Both the position numbers and the translations under genes were made by a program. From Elusimicrobiota bacterium (GTDB lineage Bacteria; Elusimicrobiota; Elusimicrobia; UBA1565; UBA9628), in contig JACPFR010000006.1 of the NCBI GenBank assembly GCA_016182905.1, positions 1 through 44,334 on the forward strand: a DNA stretch of 44,334 bases, read 5' to 3'. This document shows, piece by piece, positions 27,007 through 34,728 of this stretch. Under the pieces are notes generated by a model. The model saw only the letters and a program-made list of their open reading frames with translations. It was not told the origin of the DNA and did no database searches. The stretch's first letter is position 1. The number at the start of each line of letters is the position of its first letter.

Positions 27007-27788
27007 GTCGCCGCCTCCGCGTCCGCCTCCGCGCCGATCTCCAGGTCCTGGTAGGCCGCCAGCCGCAGCTCCACCTGGAAGGTCGGGCGGCTGATCGAGA
27101 TATCGAGGACGCCCTCGACGATCATTTCAAGGATCATCGTCTCGCGCATCGCTTGGGAGCGGATGTGGCCGGCCAGCGGGACGCAGATGAAGTTGGCCAT
27201 GCCGATGCCGATGAACGCCGAGGACAGCGCCAGGGCCATGGCCGGGCCCAGGCGCGTCGGCTCGGACATCGAATTGAGGACCTGCAGCATGCCGACGAGA
27301 GTGCCCAGCAGGCCGAACATCGGAGCGAGAGTCGCCATGGTCCTCAGGACGTTGGCGTCTTCCTGCCGTTGTATGCGCCGGCGCCGGATGGCGATGTCGA
27401 GGATCTCCCGCGAGCCGTTGGTCTCCCCGCAGGCCGCGGCGGTCTCAAGGGCGTACTTGAGGAAGCCGCCCGCGAAGCCTCCACCCTCTCCGCGAAGCGC
27501 GAGGATGCCGCCCTCGGCGCGCGCCCGCCGCGAGAGGCGCGCCAGCTCGGCCGCGGCCTCGGTCGGCGAGGGCAGGCCCCCGGGGAACAGCACCCAGGCG
27601 ACGGCGCGCAGGGCCCCTAGGATCTGCGGGAGAGAAGTATTGATGAGCATCGCCGACGCGAGGCCGCCGAAGACGATGAGCAGGCCGTGCGGATCGTAGA
27701 TGTTCCGGGCGGCGCCGGGGCGCGTGACGATCCATGCCAGCACGCCTGCGGACGAGAGGAGTCCGGTCCAAAGGCTGACGTTCACCAT
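27003..27788 (-). CDS. MotA-like stator protein
   Basis: The product is 261 residues with four TM helices (about 5-22, 33-53, 150-172 and 184-210) and the large cytoplasmic loop between helices 2 and 3 typical of MotA/PomA. DPHGLLIVFGG matches the MotA/PomA second helix. SRRARAEGGILALRGE in the loop resembles the charged FliG-contact region. APMFGLLGTLVG carries the conserved Pro of helix 3, and ANFICVPLAGHI the Pro of helix 4. It forms an ion-driven stator with the MotB-like product, encoded with a four-base overlap. AglR/ExbB-type channels are the main alternative, but the loop and the partner favour MotA. A strong promoter lies immediately upstream. Confidence 0.9.
   Translation of the reverse strand: MVNVSLWTGLLSSAGVLAWIVTRPGAARNIYDPHGLLIVFGGLASAMLINTSLPQILGALRAVAWVLFPGGLPSPTEAAAELARLSRRARAEGGILALRGEGGGFAGGFLKYALETAAACGETNGSREILDIAIRRRRIQRQEDANVLRTMATLAPMFGLLGTLVGMLQVLNSMSEPTRLGPAMALALSSAFIGIGMANFICVPLAGHIRSQAMRETMILEMIVEGVLDISISRPTFQVELRLAAYQDLEIGAEADAEAAT
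27014..27018 (-). promoter_or_regulatory. Ribosome binding site deciding the CTG start of the MotB-like gene
   Basis: On the - strand GGAGG lies inside the end of the motA-like gene, seven bases before CTG 27006. This is ideal Shine-Dalgarno spacing and the main support for the non-canonical start. Confidence 0.6.
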
Positions 27789-27795
27789 AGGCGGT

Positions 27796-27824
27796 AGGAT
27801 AGCGCCTATGCGTTACAAATTCAA
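27796..27824 (-). promoter_or_regulatory. Promoter of the motA/motB-like genes
   Basis: On the - strand TTGAAT (27819-27824), a 17-base spacer and TATCCT (27796-27801) precede the ATG at 27788, with seven bases between the -10 and the start. The 13-base string TTGAATTTGTAAC is repeated exactly in the promoter at 41207-41235. Confidence 0.65.
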
Positions 27825-27856
27825 TATGCGGCCGTTCTTGGTGCGGAGGGCGCCTT

Positions 27857-28273
27857 TCAGGGAGCCGTCCCCGGGGGCAGGGCCTCCGGAGCGGTGATGC
27901 CCGCGAGCTTCCAGACGTATTCTCGCAGCCTGGCCAGGTCGATCGGCTTGGCGATCAGCCCGATGGTCGGATCTCCGGCCGGCAGAAGCTCGCGCGCCTT
28001 TTTGAGGTCCATGCCCGTCATGAAGATGATCGGCACCCGGGGGATCCGCGGATCCTCGCGCAGCATTTTGAGCGTTTTCGTCCCGTCGCCGTAGCCCGGC
28101 ATCTGGATGTCGGAGATGATCAGAAACGGCTTGATGTCGCGCGCCTGGAGGAAGGACTGCAGGGCGTCGGAGGCGGTCGTTATGGTCAGCCCCGGGTGGG
28201 CGAGCGCTCCCTCGAGAATGGCGAGGATCGCCGGGTCGTCATCCACCATCAACAGCCATTTGGTCCTTGGCAT
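27857..28273 (-). CDS. Single-domain response regulator (receiver)
   Basis: The product is 138 residues and consists of a receiver domain only. It has acidic residues in MVDDDP, the phospho-acceptor Asp in IISDIQMPG, a Thr in FMTGMD and the Lys in IAKP. The receiver is complete and should be phosphorylatable. It has no DNA-binding or enzymatic output, as in CheY-type proteins that act by binding a motor or another protein. It follows a second receiver gene with a 40-base gap and precedes the motA-like gene. Control of the neighbouring motor is the natural hypothesis. Confidence 0.92.
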   Translation of the reverse strand: MPRTKWLLMVDDDPAILAILEGALAHPGLTITTASDALQSFLQARDIKPFLIISDIQMPGYGDGTKTLKMLREDPRIPRVPIIFMTGMDLKKARELLPAGDPTIGLIAKPIDLARLREYVWKLAGITAPEALPPGTAP

Positions 28274-28313
28274 CAGTCGAGGTCGATGAGCAGGATCTTC
28301 GCCATGCGCGCGC

Positions 28314-28715
28314 TCAGGCGTCTTCGGCGGGAGCGGCCGGAGGCGCGTCCGACTTGCAGAGCGCGTCGATGCTGCTGCCGAGGTCGGGGAGGTGCGGCGG
28401 CTTCTGCCGGCAGATGAAATTCGTCAGTCCCTGAACCCGGGCCCACTTCTCCTGATGCTCGACCGGCATCCCTGAGCAGATGATCACAGGCTTCGCGTGG
28501 AGGCCGGTCTCACGGAAGTTGCCCATCGCGGCGGGGCCGCCGCCTCCCGGCATGTGCATGTCGATGATCATGAGATCGGGCTTGACGGTATGCAAAAGCG
28601 CTTTCAGATGGGCGGCGTTGTACACGACCGACACTTGATGCCCCCGGTCCTTGAGGAAGTCGCCCACGACCGTGCAGTAGGCTTCGTCATCGTCCGCGAT
28701 GATTATGTTCGCCAT
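28314..28715 (-). CDS. Single-domain response regulator (receiver), first gene of its unit
   Basis: The product is 133 residues and receiver-only: acidic DDDE near the N-terminus, phospho-acceptor Asp in IIDMHMPGG, Ser in ICSGMP and Lys in RQKP, followed by a short Ala/Pro/Asp tail. It lacks an output domain. The MPGG loop is glycine-rich. It is clearly distinct from the receiver at 27857-28273, so two parallel or sequential phosphotransfer steps are possible with the three kinase-like proteins on the other strand. A leaderless-type promoter precedes the start. Confidence 0.92.
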   Translation of the reverse strand: MANIIIADDDEAYCTVVGDFLKDRGHQVSVVYNAAHLKALLHTVKPDLMIIDMHMPGGGGPAAMGNFRETGLHAKPVIICSGMPVEHQEKWARVQGLTNFICRQKPPHLPDLGSSIDALCKSDAPPAAPAEDA

Positions 28716-28721
28716 CGCCGT

Positions 28722-28751
28722 AGTCTAATCTACTCGTCGGCCCGCGCACAA
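28722..28751 (-). promoter_or_regulatory. Promoter of the response-regulator pair
   Basis: On the - strand TTGTGC (28746-28751), an 18-base spacer and TAGACT (28722-28727) lie before ATG 28715, with six bases between the -10 and the start. This again implies a leaderless or nearly leaderless mRNA. Confidence 0.5.
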
Positions 28752-28801
28752 GGGGGAACGCGGCGTGCCCCCGCGCGCGATCATCGGTCTCGGGCGGCCG
28801 A

Positions 28802-30019
28802 CTAATCTTCCCTCGACATCGCGCGAAGGCGCTTGAGGACGCTCTCCCGGTCGCACGGCGATGCCAGGCAGGAGCGCGCGATCTCTCGTGAATCCCCGAG
28901 CGGCGGCAGGAACTCGGCGCGCTGGTAGTCCTTCACGGCCTCGTCGCGGCGTCCGAGGACGTCGAGCGTCATGCCTCGCAGCAGATGGAGCAGCGACCGG
29001 AACGTGCCCGGCTTCTCCTTCGCCGTCGTCTCGATCGCGTGGTCGAGCCAGGCCAAGGTCCGCTCCATCTCCGGCTTGGCGAGGCAGTCGGAGCCGGACA
29101 GGCCGCACGCCAAGGTCAGCCACTTGCGGCGGAAGGCCCTCGGGTCCGCGGCGACGATCGCGTGCAGCTCCCGGCCGACCGCCAGCGAGCCGTCCCAGTC
29201 GCCGAGGCGGTGGCGGACCACCGCCTCGAGGAATATGAAGTAGGGACTGCCGGGAAAGTCCTTGCGCAGGCCCTGGATCAGGGGCAGCGCGCGCGCGTCG
29301 TCGTGCAGGTCGACGAGGTAGATCGAGGTCAGCATCTGCGCCGCCTGGCGCCGCGCGAAGCCGGCCTTGTCCGCCGCGCGCTGGATGCGCTCCAGGCCCC
29401 GCTTCTCGTCGCCGCGCAGGCCGAACAGCGCGCCGAGCTTGGCGATCCCCTGGAGGTGGGCGGCCTGGTAATCGAACACGCCCAGGCCCAGATAAACGTC
29501 CTCGTACTCGTCGTCGAGCTTCACGCACCTCTTGAGGTGCTTCATCGCCTTCTTGCCGTCGAAGTAGGCGTCGAGCCACTTCCCTTTCATGAGGTTCCAC
29601 TGGCCGCGCACGCCGAGCGTCATGCCGGAGACGTAATAGCCGTCCAGCCGCGTCTGCTTGTCCTTGGACTTGATGTAGTCCTCGGCCTTGCGCACGCCGG
29701 CCTCGATGTCCTGCTCGAAGAGGCCCTGCAAAGTCGGCGTATCCTTGAACAGCCCGTACTCCTGGGAGGCCTGCCACCAGATGGCGCCGGCCTCGAACAG
29801 GTAGCCGAAGGGGTTGTCCGGCTCGAGCTCGATGAGCTTGCGCGAGGCGCGGCGGGCCTCGGCGTAGTCGAGGCTGTACAGCGCGGTCAGGCCCGCGTCG
29901 AGCTGGGCCGTCGCCGCCGGCGACGTCCGCGCCCCCCCCGCCCGCGCGGGTTGAACGGAGAGGATGAACCACAAAGACACGAAGGCACAAAGAACGAACG
30001 GCTTTAGAGTCGACGGCAT
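28802..30019 (-). CDS. Secreted TPR-type protein with repeat-derived signal peptide
   Basis: I chose the ATG at 30019 (405 residues) because the product then opens with a signal peptide, MPSTLKPFVLCAFVSLWFI ending PARAG. The longer in-frame version from 30121 would add an NHKDTKTRR segment that is simply the translated other arm of an inverted repeat. The mature protein is helical with TPR-like units, for example a pair around LEPDNPFGYLFEAG, and includes a conserved DYQAAHLQGIAKLGALFGL stretch. It is probably periplasmic. The gene is last in the long - strand transcript, 91 bases after the other TPR gene, and the repeat arm lies in that gap. The specific function is unknown. Confidence 0.8.
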   Translation of the reverse strand: MPSTLKPFVLCAFVSLWFILSVQPARAGGARTSPAATAQLDAGLTALYSLDYAEARRASRKLIELEPDNPFGYLFEAGAIWWQASQEYGLFKDTPTLQGLFEQDIEAGVRKAEDYIKSKDKQTRLDGYYVSGMTLGVRGQWNLMKGKWLDAYFDGKKAMKHLKRCVKLDDEYEDVYLGLGVFDYQAAHLQGIAKLGALFGLRGDEKRGLERIQRAADKAGFARRQAAQMLTSIYLVDLHDDARALPLIQGLRKDFPGSPYFIFLEAVVRHRLGDWDGSLAVGRELHAIVAADPRAFRRKWLTLACGLSGSDCLAKPEMERTLAWLDHAIETTAKEKPGTFRSLLHLLRGMTLDVLGRRDEAVKDYQRAEFLPPLGDSREIARSCLASPCDRESVLKRLRAMSRED

Positions 30020-30083
30020 ACGGCCATGGCCGGCGACTTCTCTATCCGTTGCCGTTCTTCGTGTCTTCGTGTCTTTGTGGTTC
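29966..30083 (-). repeat. Long inverted repeat (MITE/REP-like) overlapping a signal-peptide region
   Basis: Arms at 29966-29996 and 30053-30083 match at 29 of 31 bases as inverted copies, with a 56-base loop. The arm core reads ACCACAAAGACACGAAG on the + strand at the left. Its AT content contrasts with the GC-rich surroundings. Similar ACAAAGACACGAAG-type repeats are familiar as dispersed elements in many environmental genomes (from memory, not searched). The left arm codes for FVLCAFVSLWF of the 28802-30019 product, and the loop carries that gene's start codon. Confidence 0.85.
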
Positions 30084-30110
30084 GATCCGTCGTCGTTCCA
30101 GTTCCCCATC

Positions 30111-31100
30111 TCAGTTCGCATAGATCCGCTCGCCGGCGTCGCCCTTGGGGTTCTTTTTGCGCGGGGCCTTCTTCGCCTTGGGCTTGGGCGCGGATCTCGG
30201 CTCGGGCTTCTCCAGCGCGGCGGCGCGCGCGCAGGCCGGGCGAAGGCCGAGGTCGCAGGCCGTGCGGTGATCGGCGAGGGCCGGGTCCTTGGCCTTGAGC
30301 GCCTCGTTGGCGAGGCCGCGGCGGAAATAGGCGTCGGCGAGCGTCAGCCGCGCGGCGTTCACGCCGCGCGGGACCGCGCCCGCCCGGCGGCGGTCGTCGA
30401 GGGCGCGCTCGAGGTCGGGGATCGCCCGGGTCAGGTCGCGGTGCGCGTTCTCCCAGTCTCCGAGCGCGGAGTAGGCGCGCGAGCGCCAGGTCAGGATCTC
30501 GGCCCGGCGCTTCTGCGGACGCTCGGCGGCGGCGGACAGGGCGGCGAGCGCCTCCCGATGCCGCCGCGCCGACAGGAACGCGCGTCCGTCGCCGAGGCTC
30601 GGCCGCGGGTCCTCGGAGCCGAGGAACCGCGCGGCCTTCGCGAAGGCCGCGCGGGCCTCGCGGTCCGACTTCGGCGGGCCCGAGACGAGGCGGGCCTCGC
30701 CGAGCGCCAGCCAGCCGTCGGGGTCGTCGTGCCGCGTCGAGAGGAACTCGAGGGCGTCGCGCTCGGCCTCGACGCCGCGCCCGAGGGCCGCGCGCGCGCG
30801 GGAGCGCATCAGGATCGCGCGCTCGTTGCGGGGGTCGAGCTCGAGGGCCTTCGTGAGGTCCTCCTCGGCCGCGGCGTCGTCGAACAGCGCGGCCTCCCCC
30901 TCCGCGCGCGCGAAGTGGGCGTGGGCCAGGAGCGGGCGCCCGTCCTCCGGCAGCCAGGCGCGCAGGGCGCGCGTCGCGTACTCCACCCGTTCCGGGTCCG
31001 ACGCGCTGCGCGCCTCGGCCTTGCGCAGCTGCTCGACGAAAGGCGACAGCGCGCTTACGGGCGCGGCGAGCAGGACGCCGAGGACGGCCGCTCCGATCAT
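30111..31100 (-). CDS. Secreted TPR protein
   Basis: The product is 329 residues. The ATG overlaps the LOG-family gene's stop (ATGA). A signal peptide (MIGAAVLGVLLAAPVSA) is followed by several TPR-like helix pairs, clearest around LTKALELDPRNERAILMRS and LTWRSRAYSALGDWENAHRD. A basic Lys/Pro-rich tail (PKPKAKKAPRKK) ends the protein. It is probably a periplasmic scaffold. It shares the operon with the TatT-type TPR lipoprotein but has no lipobox. No enzymatic motif was seen, and the partner is unknown. Confidence 0.85.
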   Translation of the reverse strand: MIGAAVLGVLLAAPVSALSPFVEQLRKAEARSASDPERVEYATRALRAWLPEDGRPLLAHAHFARAEGEAALFDDAAAEEDLTKALELDPRNERAILMRSRARAALGRGVEAERDALEFLSTRHDDPDGWLALGEARLVSGPPKSDREARAAFAKAARFLGSEDPRPSLGDGRAFLSARRHREALAALSAAAERPQKRRAEILTWRSRAYSALGDWENAHRDLTRAIPDLERALDDRRRAGAVPRGVNAARLTLADAYFRRGLANEALKAKDPALADHRTACDLGLRPACARAAALEKPEPRSAPKPKAKKAPRKKNPKGDAGERIYAN

Positions 31101-31984
31101 GAGGCAGCGAGCGTCTCCTTGTGGGACTTCCAGAACTTGCGGATGTGGTCCCAGCCTTCCTCGGCCGTGTCCACCATCTTGAAGAGCTTGTTGTCCGCCC
31201 AGTTCGTCATGCCCTGCTCGGCGAGGTAGTCGAAGTCCACGAGCCGCTTCCAGAAGGTCTTGCCGACGAGGACGATCGGCAGGGCGCGCTTCTTTCCCGT
31301 CTGCACGAGGGTCAGCGTCTCGAAGAGCTCGTCGAGCGTGCCGAAGCCTCCCGGGAACGCGACCAGCGCCTTGGCGCGCATCAGGAAGTGCATCTTGCGC
31401 AGCGAGAAGTAGTGGAACTGGAAGCACAGCTCCGGCGTGATGTAGGGGTTCGGGTCCTGCTCGTGAGGCAGGGTGATGTTCAGGCCGATGGATTTCGCGC
31501 CGCACTCCCACGCGCCGCGGTTGGCGGCCTCCATGATGCCGGGGCCTCCCCCGGTCACGATCACGTGCTCGAGGTCCTGCCCCGTCTGCTGGGCCTTGGA
31601 GAGCAGGGCCGAGAAGCGCCGGGCCTCCTCGTACCAGTGGGACAGCTCGACCTTCTTCTCCGCGAGGACGACGAGCCGCTTGAGCTCGACGTCGCGGGGG
31701 CGCTCGGAGAGGTTCTCCTGCGCGACGTTCAGCTCGCGGCGGGCCTCCTCTCCGGACAGGATGCGGGCGGAGCCGAACACGACGATGGTCGAGCGGATCT
31801 TGTGCTCGCGCAGGATCAGCTCGGGCTTGAGCAGCTCGAGCTGGAGGCGGACGGCGCGGAGGTCCTTGCGGCCCATGAAGTCCATGTCGGCGTACGCCTT
31901 GAGGTAGGCGTGCGACTCGCGGATCTTCTTGAGCAGGGCGATCCTTTGTTCGGGGAGCAGCTCTCGTGTCGGTTTAGGGTTCAT
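31097..31984 (-). CDS. LOG-family (TIGR00730-type) nucleotide nucleosidase
   Basis: The start ATG overlaps the DctM stop (ATGA), giving 295 residues. Rossmann-type signatures are complete: VTGGGPGIMEAANRGA at about residue 142 and PGGFGTLDELFE (PGGxGTxxE) at about 211. This defines the LOG/YgdH/PpnN family, whose members cleave the glycosidic bond of nucleoside 5'-monophosphates and were formerly annotated as lysine decarboxylases. The N-terminal 90 residues are a charged helical extension longer than in the short LOG proteins, nearer to the long forms. It is cytoplasmic. Its place in a transporter operon may reflect nucleotide salvage, but that is speculation. Confidence 0.9.
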   Translation of the reverse strand: MNPKPTRELLPEQRIALLKKIRESHAYLKAYADMDFMGRKDLRAVRLQLELLKPELILREHKIRSTIVVFGSARILSGEEARRELNVAQENLSERPRDVELKRLVVLAEKKVELSHWYEEARRFSALLSKAQQTGQDLEHVIVTGGGPGIMEAANRGAWECGAKSIGLNITLPHEQDPNPYITPELCFQFHYFSLRKMHFLMRAKALVAFPGGFGTLDELFETLTLVQTGKKRALPIVLVGKTFWKRLVDFDYLAEQGMTNWADNKLFKMVDTAEEGWDHIRKFWKSHKETLAAS

Positions 31985-33252
31985 TGGAGTTTGAGAAGGC
32001 GGGGCAGCCACAGGCTCAGGGCCGGCCAATAGGTGACGACCATCAGGGCCCCGACAAGCAGGATCCAGAAGGGAAGGACGGCGCGGTACAGCGCCGGGAG
32101 CGGGCGATCGAAGCGGCGCGACGACAGGAAGAGGTTCAGGCCGAGCGGCGGCGTCATGTAGCCGATCTCGAGGTTGAGGAGGAAGAGCGCGCCGAGGTGC
32201 ACGGGATCGATGCCGTACTGCGTCGCGACGGGGGCGATGATCGGCACGACGATGACGATGGCCGAGAAGATCTCCACCATGTTCACGATGAGCAGGAAGA
32301 CGTTGAGCAGAGCGAGGAAGCCCCACGGGCTCTTCACGTGCTCGTGCAGGAACGCGAAGATTCGCCCCGGGATGTCCGCGTCGATCATGTAGCTCGTCAG
32401 GCCCAGCGCGCAGCCGAGGACGATCAGGATCGCGCCGACGAGGATCATGCTCTCGCGGGCGATCCCCGGGAGCTTCCGCCACGGCACGTCCTTGTAGATC
32501 AGGACCTCGGCGATCATCACGTAGAAGGCCATGACCGCGGCGGCCTCGGACGCGGTGAAGAATCCGCCGTAGATGCCGCCGATCACGATGAGCGGAAGCG
32601 GTATTTCCCAGGCGGCGGCGTGCGCCGCCTCGCGCAGCGCCCGCCAGGAGAACGGGATGGGCTTGACGTTCTCCCGCTTCGCCACGACGAAGGCGTAGAG
32701 CGACAGCGCCGCGAGCAGCAGGAGCCCCGGGACCGCGGCCGCGGCGAACAGCTTGTCGATCGAGATCTTGCCGACGAGGGCGTAGAGGATGATCGGCAGG
32801 CTCGGCGGGAACATGAGGCCGAGGCTCCCCGTCGTCGTGATCAGGCCCAGCGAGAAGCTCTCGGGGTAGCCCTGCCGGCGCAGCAGCGGGAAGATGAGGC
32901 CGCCGAGGGCGATGATCGTCACCCCCGAGGCTCCGGTGAACGCGGTGAACAGCGCGCAGGCGCACAGCCCGGCGACCGCGACGCCGCCGGGCAGCCAGCC
33001 GAACATCGACTCGGCCAGCGCCACGAGGCGCTGCGGCGCCTTGGACTCGGCGAGCAGGTAGCCCGCGAAGGTGAACAGCGGCACGGCGATCAAGGACGGC
33101 AGCGAGGCCAGGCGCGAGAGCTCGATGATGACCGCCGACGACTGGATCCCGGCGCCGTCGAACAGCCACAGCGCCAGCGCGCCCATCAGCGCGAACACGG
33201 GGACGCCGGCCAGCGCGAGGGCGGCGAAGCCGGCCAGCGCGAGCGCCGTCAT
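31981..33252 (-). CDS. TRAP transporter large permease (DctM family)
   Basis: The ATG at 33252 overlaps the small-permease stop (ATGA), giving 423 residues, the normal size for DctM. There are about a dozen hydrophobic segments. Family motifs include ALFTAFTGASGVTIIALGG in the first half, GLMFPPSLPIILYALV, and EIGYMTPPLGLNLF near the end. It would drive ion-coupled uptake of a substrate handed over by the binding protein at 33721-34728. The substrate cannot be told from sequence. It belongs to a TPAT-type TRAP system because a TatT-like lipoprotein gene is in the same operon. Confidence 0.95.
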   Translation of the reverse strand: MTALALAGFAALALAGVPVFALMGALALWLFDGAGIQSSAVIIELSRLASLPSLIAVPLFTFAGYLLAESKAPQRLVALAESMFGWLPGGVAVAGLCACALFTAFTGASGVTIIALGGLIFPLLRRQGYPESFSLGLITTTGSLGLMFPPSLPIILYALVGKISIDKLFAAAAVPGLLLLAALSLYAFVVAKRENVKPIPFSWRALREAAHAAAWEIPLPLIVIGGIYGGFFTASEAAAVMAFYVMIAEVLIYKDVPWRKLPGIARESMILVGAILIVLGCALGLTSYMIDADIPGRIFAFLHEHVKSPWGFLALLNVFLLIVNMVEIFSAIVIVVPIIAPVATQYGIDPVHLGALFLLNLEIGYMTPPLGLNLFLSSRRFDRPLPALYRAVLPFWILLVGALMVVTYWPALSLWLPRLLKLQ

Positions 33253-33746
33253 TTCCCGGCCGCCTCGGCGGCGGCGTCGGCGCTCTTGAACAGTATGTGG
33301 ATCAGCACCAGCGCGAAGCCCGCGGGGATGCCCGCCGCCGCGACCCAGGACTGGACCGCCAGCCCGCCGACGTTCAGGAGCTCGGAGGGGTTGGCCCGGT
33401 CGTCGATGAAATAGGTCCACGAGGCCCGGAGCAGGAGCGCGGTGATCGCCGCGCCCGCGAGGTTCGCCGTCAGGCGCAGCCAGGGCCTCCAGCTCTCCGG
33501 CGCGCCGACGTGCGCGGCCTCCCAGGCGAAGTGCTTCTCGGAGGCGGCGGCGAGCGCGGCGCCGAGGAAGCCCGTCCAGAGGACCAGATGCTTGAGGACC
33601 GTCTCCCCCCACAATAGGCCGAGGCCGAAATGGCGCAGGACCACCTGGGCGAAGGCGAGCGTCACCATGACCGCGAGGAGCGCCACTAATACGGCGCCCT
33701 CCACGGCGACGAGACTCGCCTCAGCTTTTCTTAGCTGATCGCGCAC
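33249..33746 (-). CDS. TRAP transporter small permease (DctQ family)
   Basis: The product is 165 residues with four hydrophobic segments. LAFAQVVLRHFG in the first helix and WGETVLKHLVLWTGFLGAALAA are typical of DctQ. The start is GTG 33746, inside the end of the binding-protein gene (26-base overlap). It yields MRDQLRKAEASLVAVEG before the first helix, the usual DctQ layout. It forms the membrane complex with the large permease. In many systems the two are fused; here they are separate with a four-base overlap. Confidence 0.9.
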   Translation of the reverse strand: MRDQLRKAEASLVAVEGAVLVALLAVMVTLAFAQVVLRHFGLGLLWGETVLKHLVLWTGFLGAALAAASEKHFAWEAAHVGAPESWRPWLRLTANLAGAAITALLLRASWTYFIDDRANPSELLNVGGLAVQSWVAAAGIPAGFALVLIHILFKSADAAAEAAGK

Positions 33747-34728
33747 GGAGGGCGGCGAGCTCCTTCTCGAACTTCCCGAGCAGCTCGGCGGAGAACAGCT
33801 TCCCGGCGAGCTCCCTGCGCGCGGCCGCGCCCAGCTCCTCGTACCGGCGGCGCGTCGCGGGGCCGGGGTCCGGGGCGAGGTCGAGGCCCTGCTTCTTCAG
33901 CGCCTCGAGGGCCTTGTCGTTCTCGGCGTTGGTGAGGTCGTTGAGACGCTTGAGGTGCTTGGCCGACAGGTCGGACAGAGTCTTCTTCTGGTCGGCGGGC
34001 AGCGCGTCGTAGAACCTCTTGGAGACGAGCACCGCGCCCGTGGACTCCGCGATCGGCACCGGGTAGATGTGCTTGACCTTCGAGTGCCACTGCAGCGCGA
34101 CGACGCCCAGCGGCGGGCCGTACACGCCGTTGATCATGCCGGTCTGCAGGGACTGCATGACGTCCACGATGGACAGCGGCACCGGGTTGACCCCGAGGGC
34201 CTTGTAGGCCGCCTGCGCGATGGGGTCGCCCTCCCAGACCCACATCTTCTCCTTCTTCATGTCGTCGGGCGAGCCGATCGGGTTCTTGGTGAACACGAAC
34301 ACCGAGCCGAGGTCGGTCCAGCCGAGCAGGACGAAGCCCCCCTTCTCGACGGCGGCGTTGAGCTCCTTGGCGTGCTTCGCGCGCACCGCCTCGAGCTCGG
34401 AGCGGGAGCGGAACAGCCACGGGGCGTCGAGCAGCCGCGTCTCGGGGGCGATGTCGCCCAGGCCCACGCCGGTGAAGCCCGCGGCGTGCAGCTGCCCGAT
34501 GCGGATCTTCTTGACCACGTCCTTCTCGTCTCCGGAGACGCCGCCGGCGTAGAACTTGAACTTGAGCTTGCCCGCGGTCTCCTTCTCGAGGTCCTTCGAC
34601 AGCTCGGTCAGCACCTTCATCCAGGTGGAGCCGTCCGGGGCGAGCGTCGCGAACTTGATCACCGTGGTCTGCGCCGCCGCGGGCGCCGCCAAGATGAAAG
34701 TCAGAGCCAGGGATCTAAAAGAAATCAT
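33721..34728 (-). CDS. TRAP transporter substrate-binding protein (DctP family)
   Basis: The product is 335 residues with a cleavable signal peptide (about 1-19, ending APAAAQ). The mature start TVIKFATLAPDGSTWMK is characteristic of DctP proteins. Later segments include GGVSGDEKDVVKKIRIGQ, APWLFRS and MQSLQTGMINGVYGPP. The Arg that contacts carboxylate substrates in DctP sits in the central beta-strand region of the family. Here the local sequence is MKKEKMWVWEGDP, where the usual basic residue is not obvious, so the ligand may not be a simple carboxylate. The start lies 14 bases inside the TatT-like gene. Confidence 0.93.
   Translation of the reverse strand: MISFRSLALTFILAAPAAAQTTVIKFATLAPDGSTWMKVLTELSKDLEKETAGKLKFKFYAGGVSGDEKDVVKKIRIGQLHAAGFTGVGLGDIAPETRLLDAPWLFRSRSELEAVRAKHAKELNAAVEKGGFVLLGWTDLGSVFVFTKNPIGSPDDMKKEKMWVWEGDPIAQAAYKALGVNPVPLSIVDVMQSLQTGMINGVYGPPLGVVALQWHSKVKHIYPVPIAESTGAVLVSKRFYDALPADQKKTLSDLSAKHLKRLNDLTNAENDKALEALKKQGLDLAPDPGPATRRRYEELGAAARRELAGKLFSAELLGKFEKELAALRARSAKKS

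Noticed and set aside
26362-27788. ExbB/ExbD or TolQ/TolR pair instead of MotA/MotB
   Set aside because: The second protein has a full OmpA-type peptidoglycan-binding domain and the first has the large loop and DPxGLLIVxGG motif of MotA/PomA.
28752-28772. GGGGG/CCCCC hairpin as terminator of the - strand TPR gene
   Set aside because: A five-base stem with a long loop and no T-run after it; too weak to call.
30020-30121. N-terminal extension of the TPR gene to 30121
   Set aside because: The extra residues are the translated right arm of the inverted repeat and would bury the signal peptide internally.
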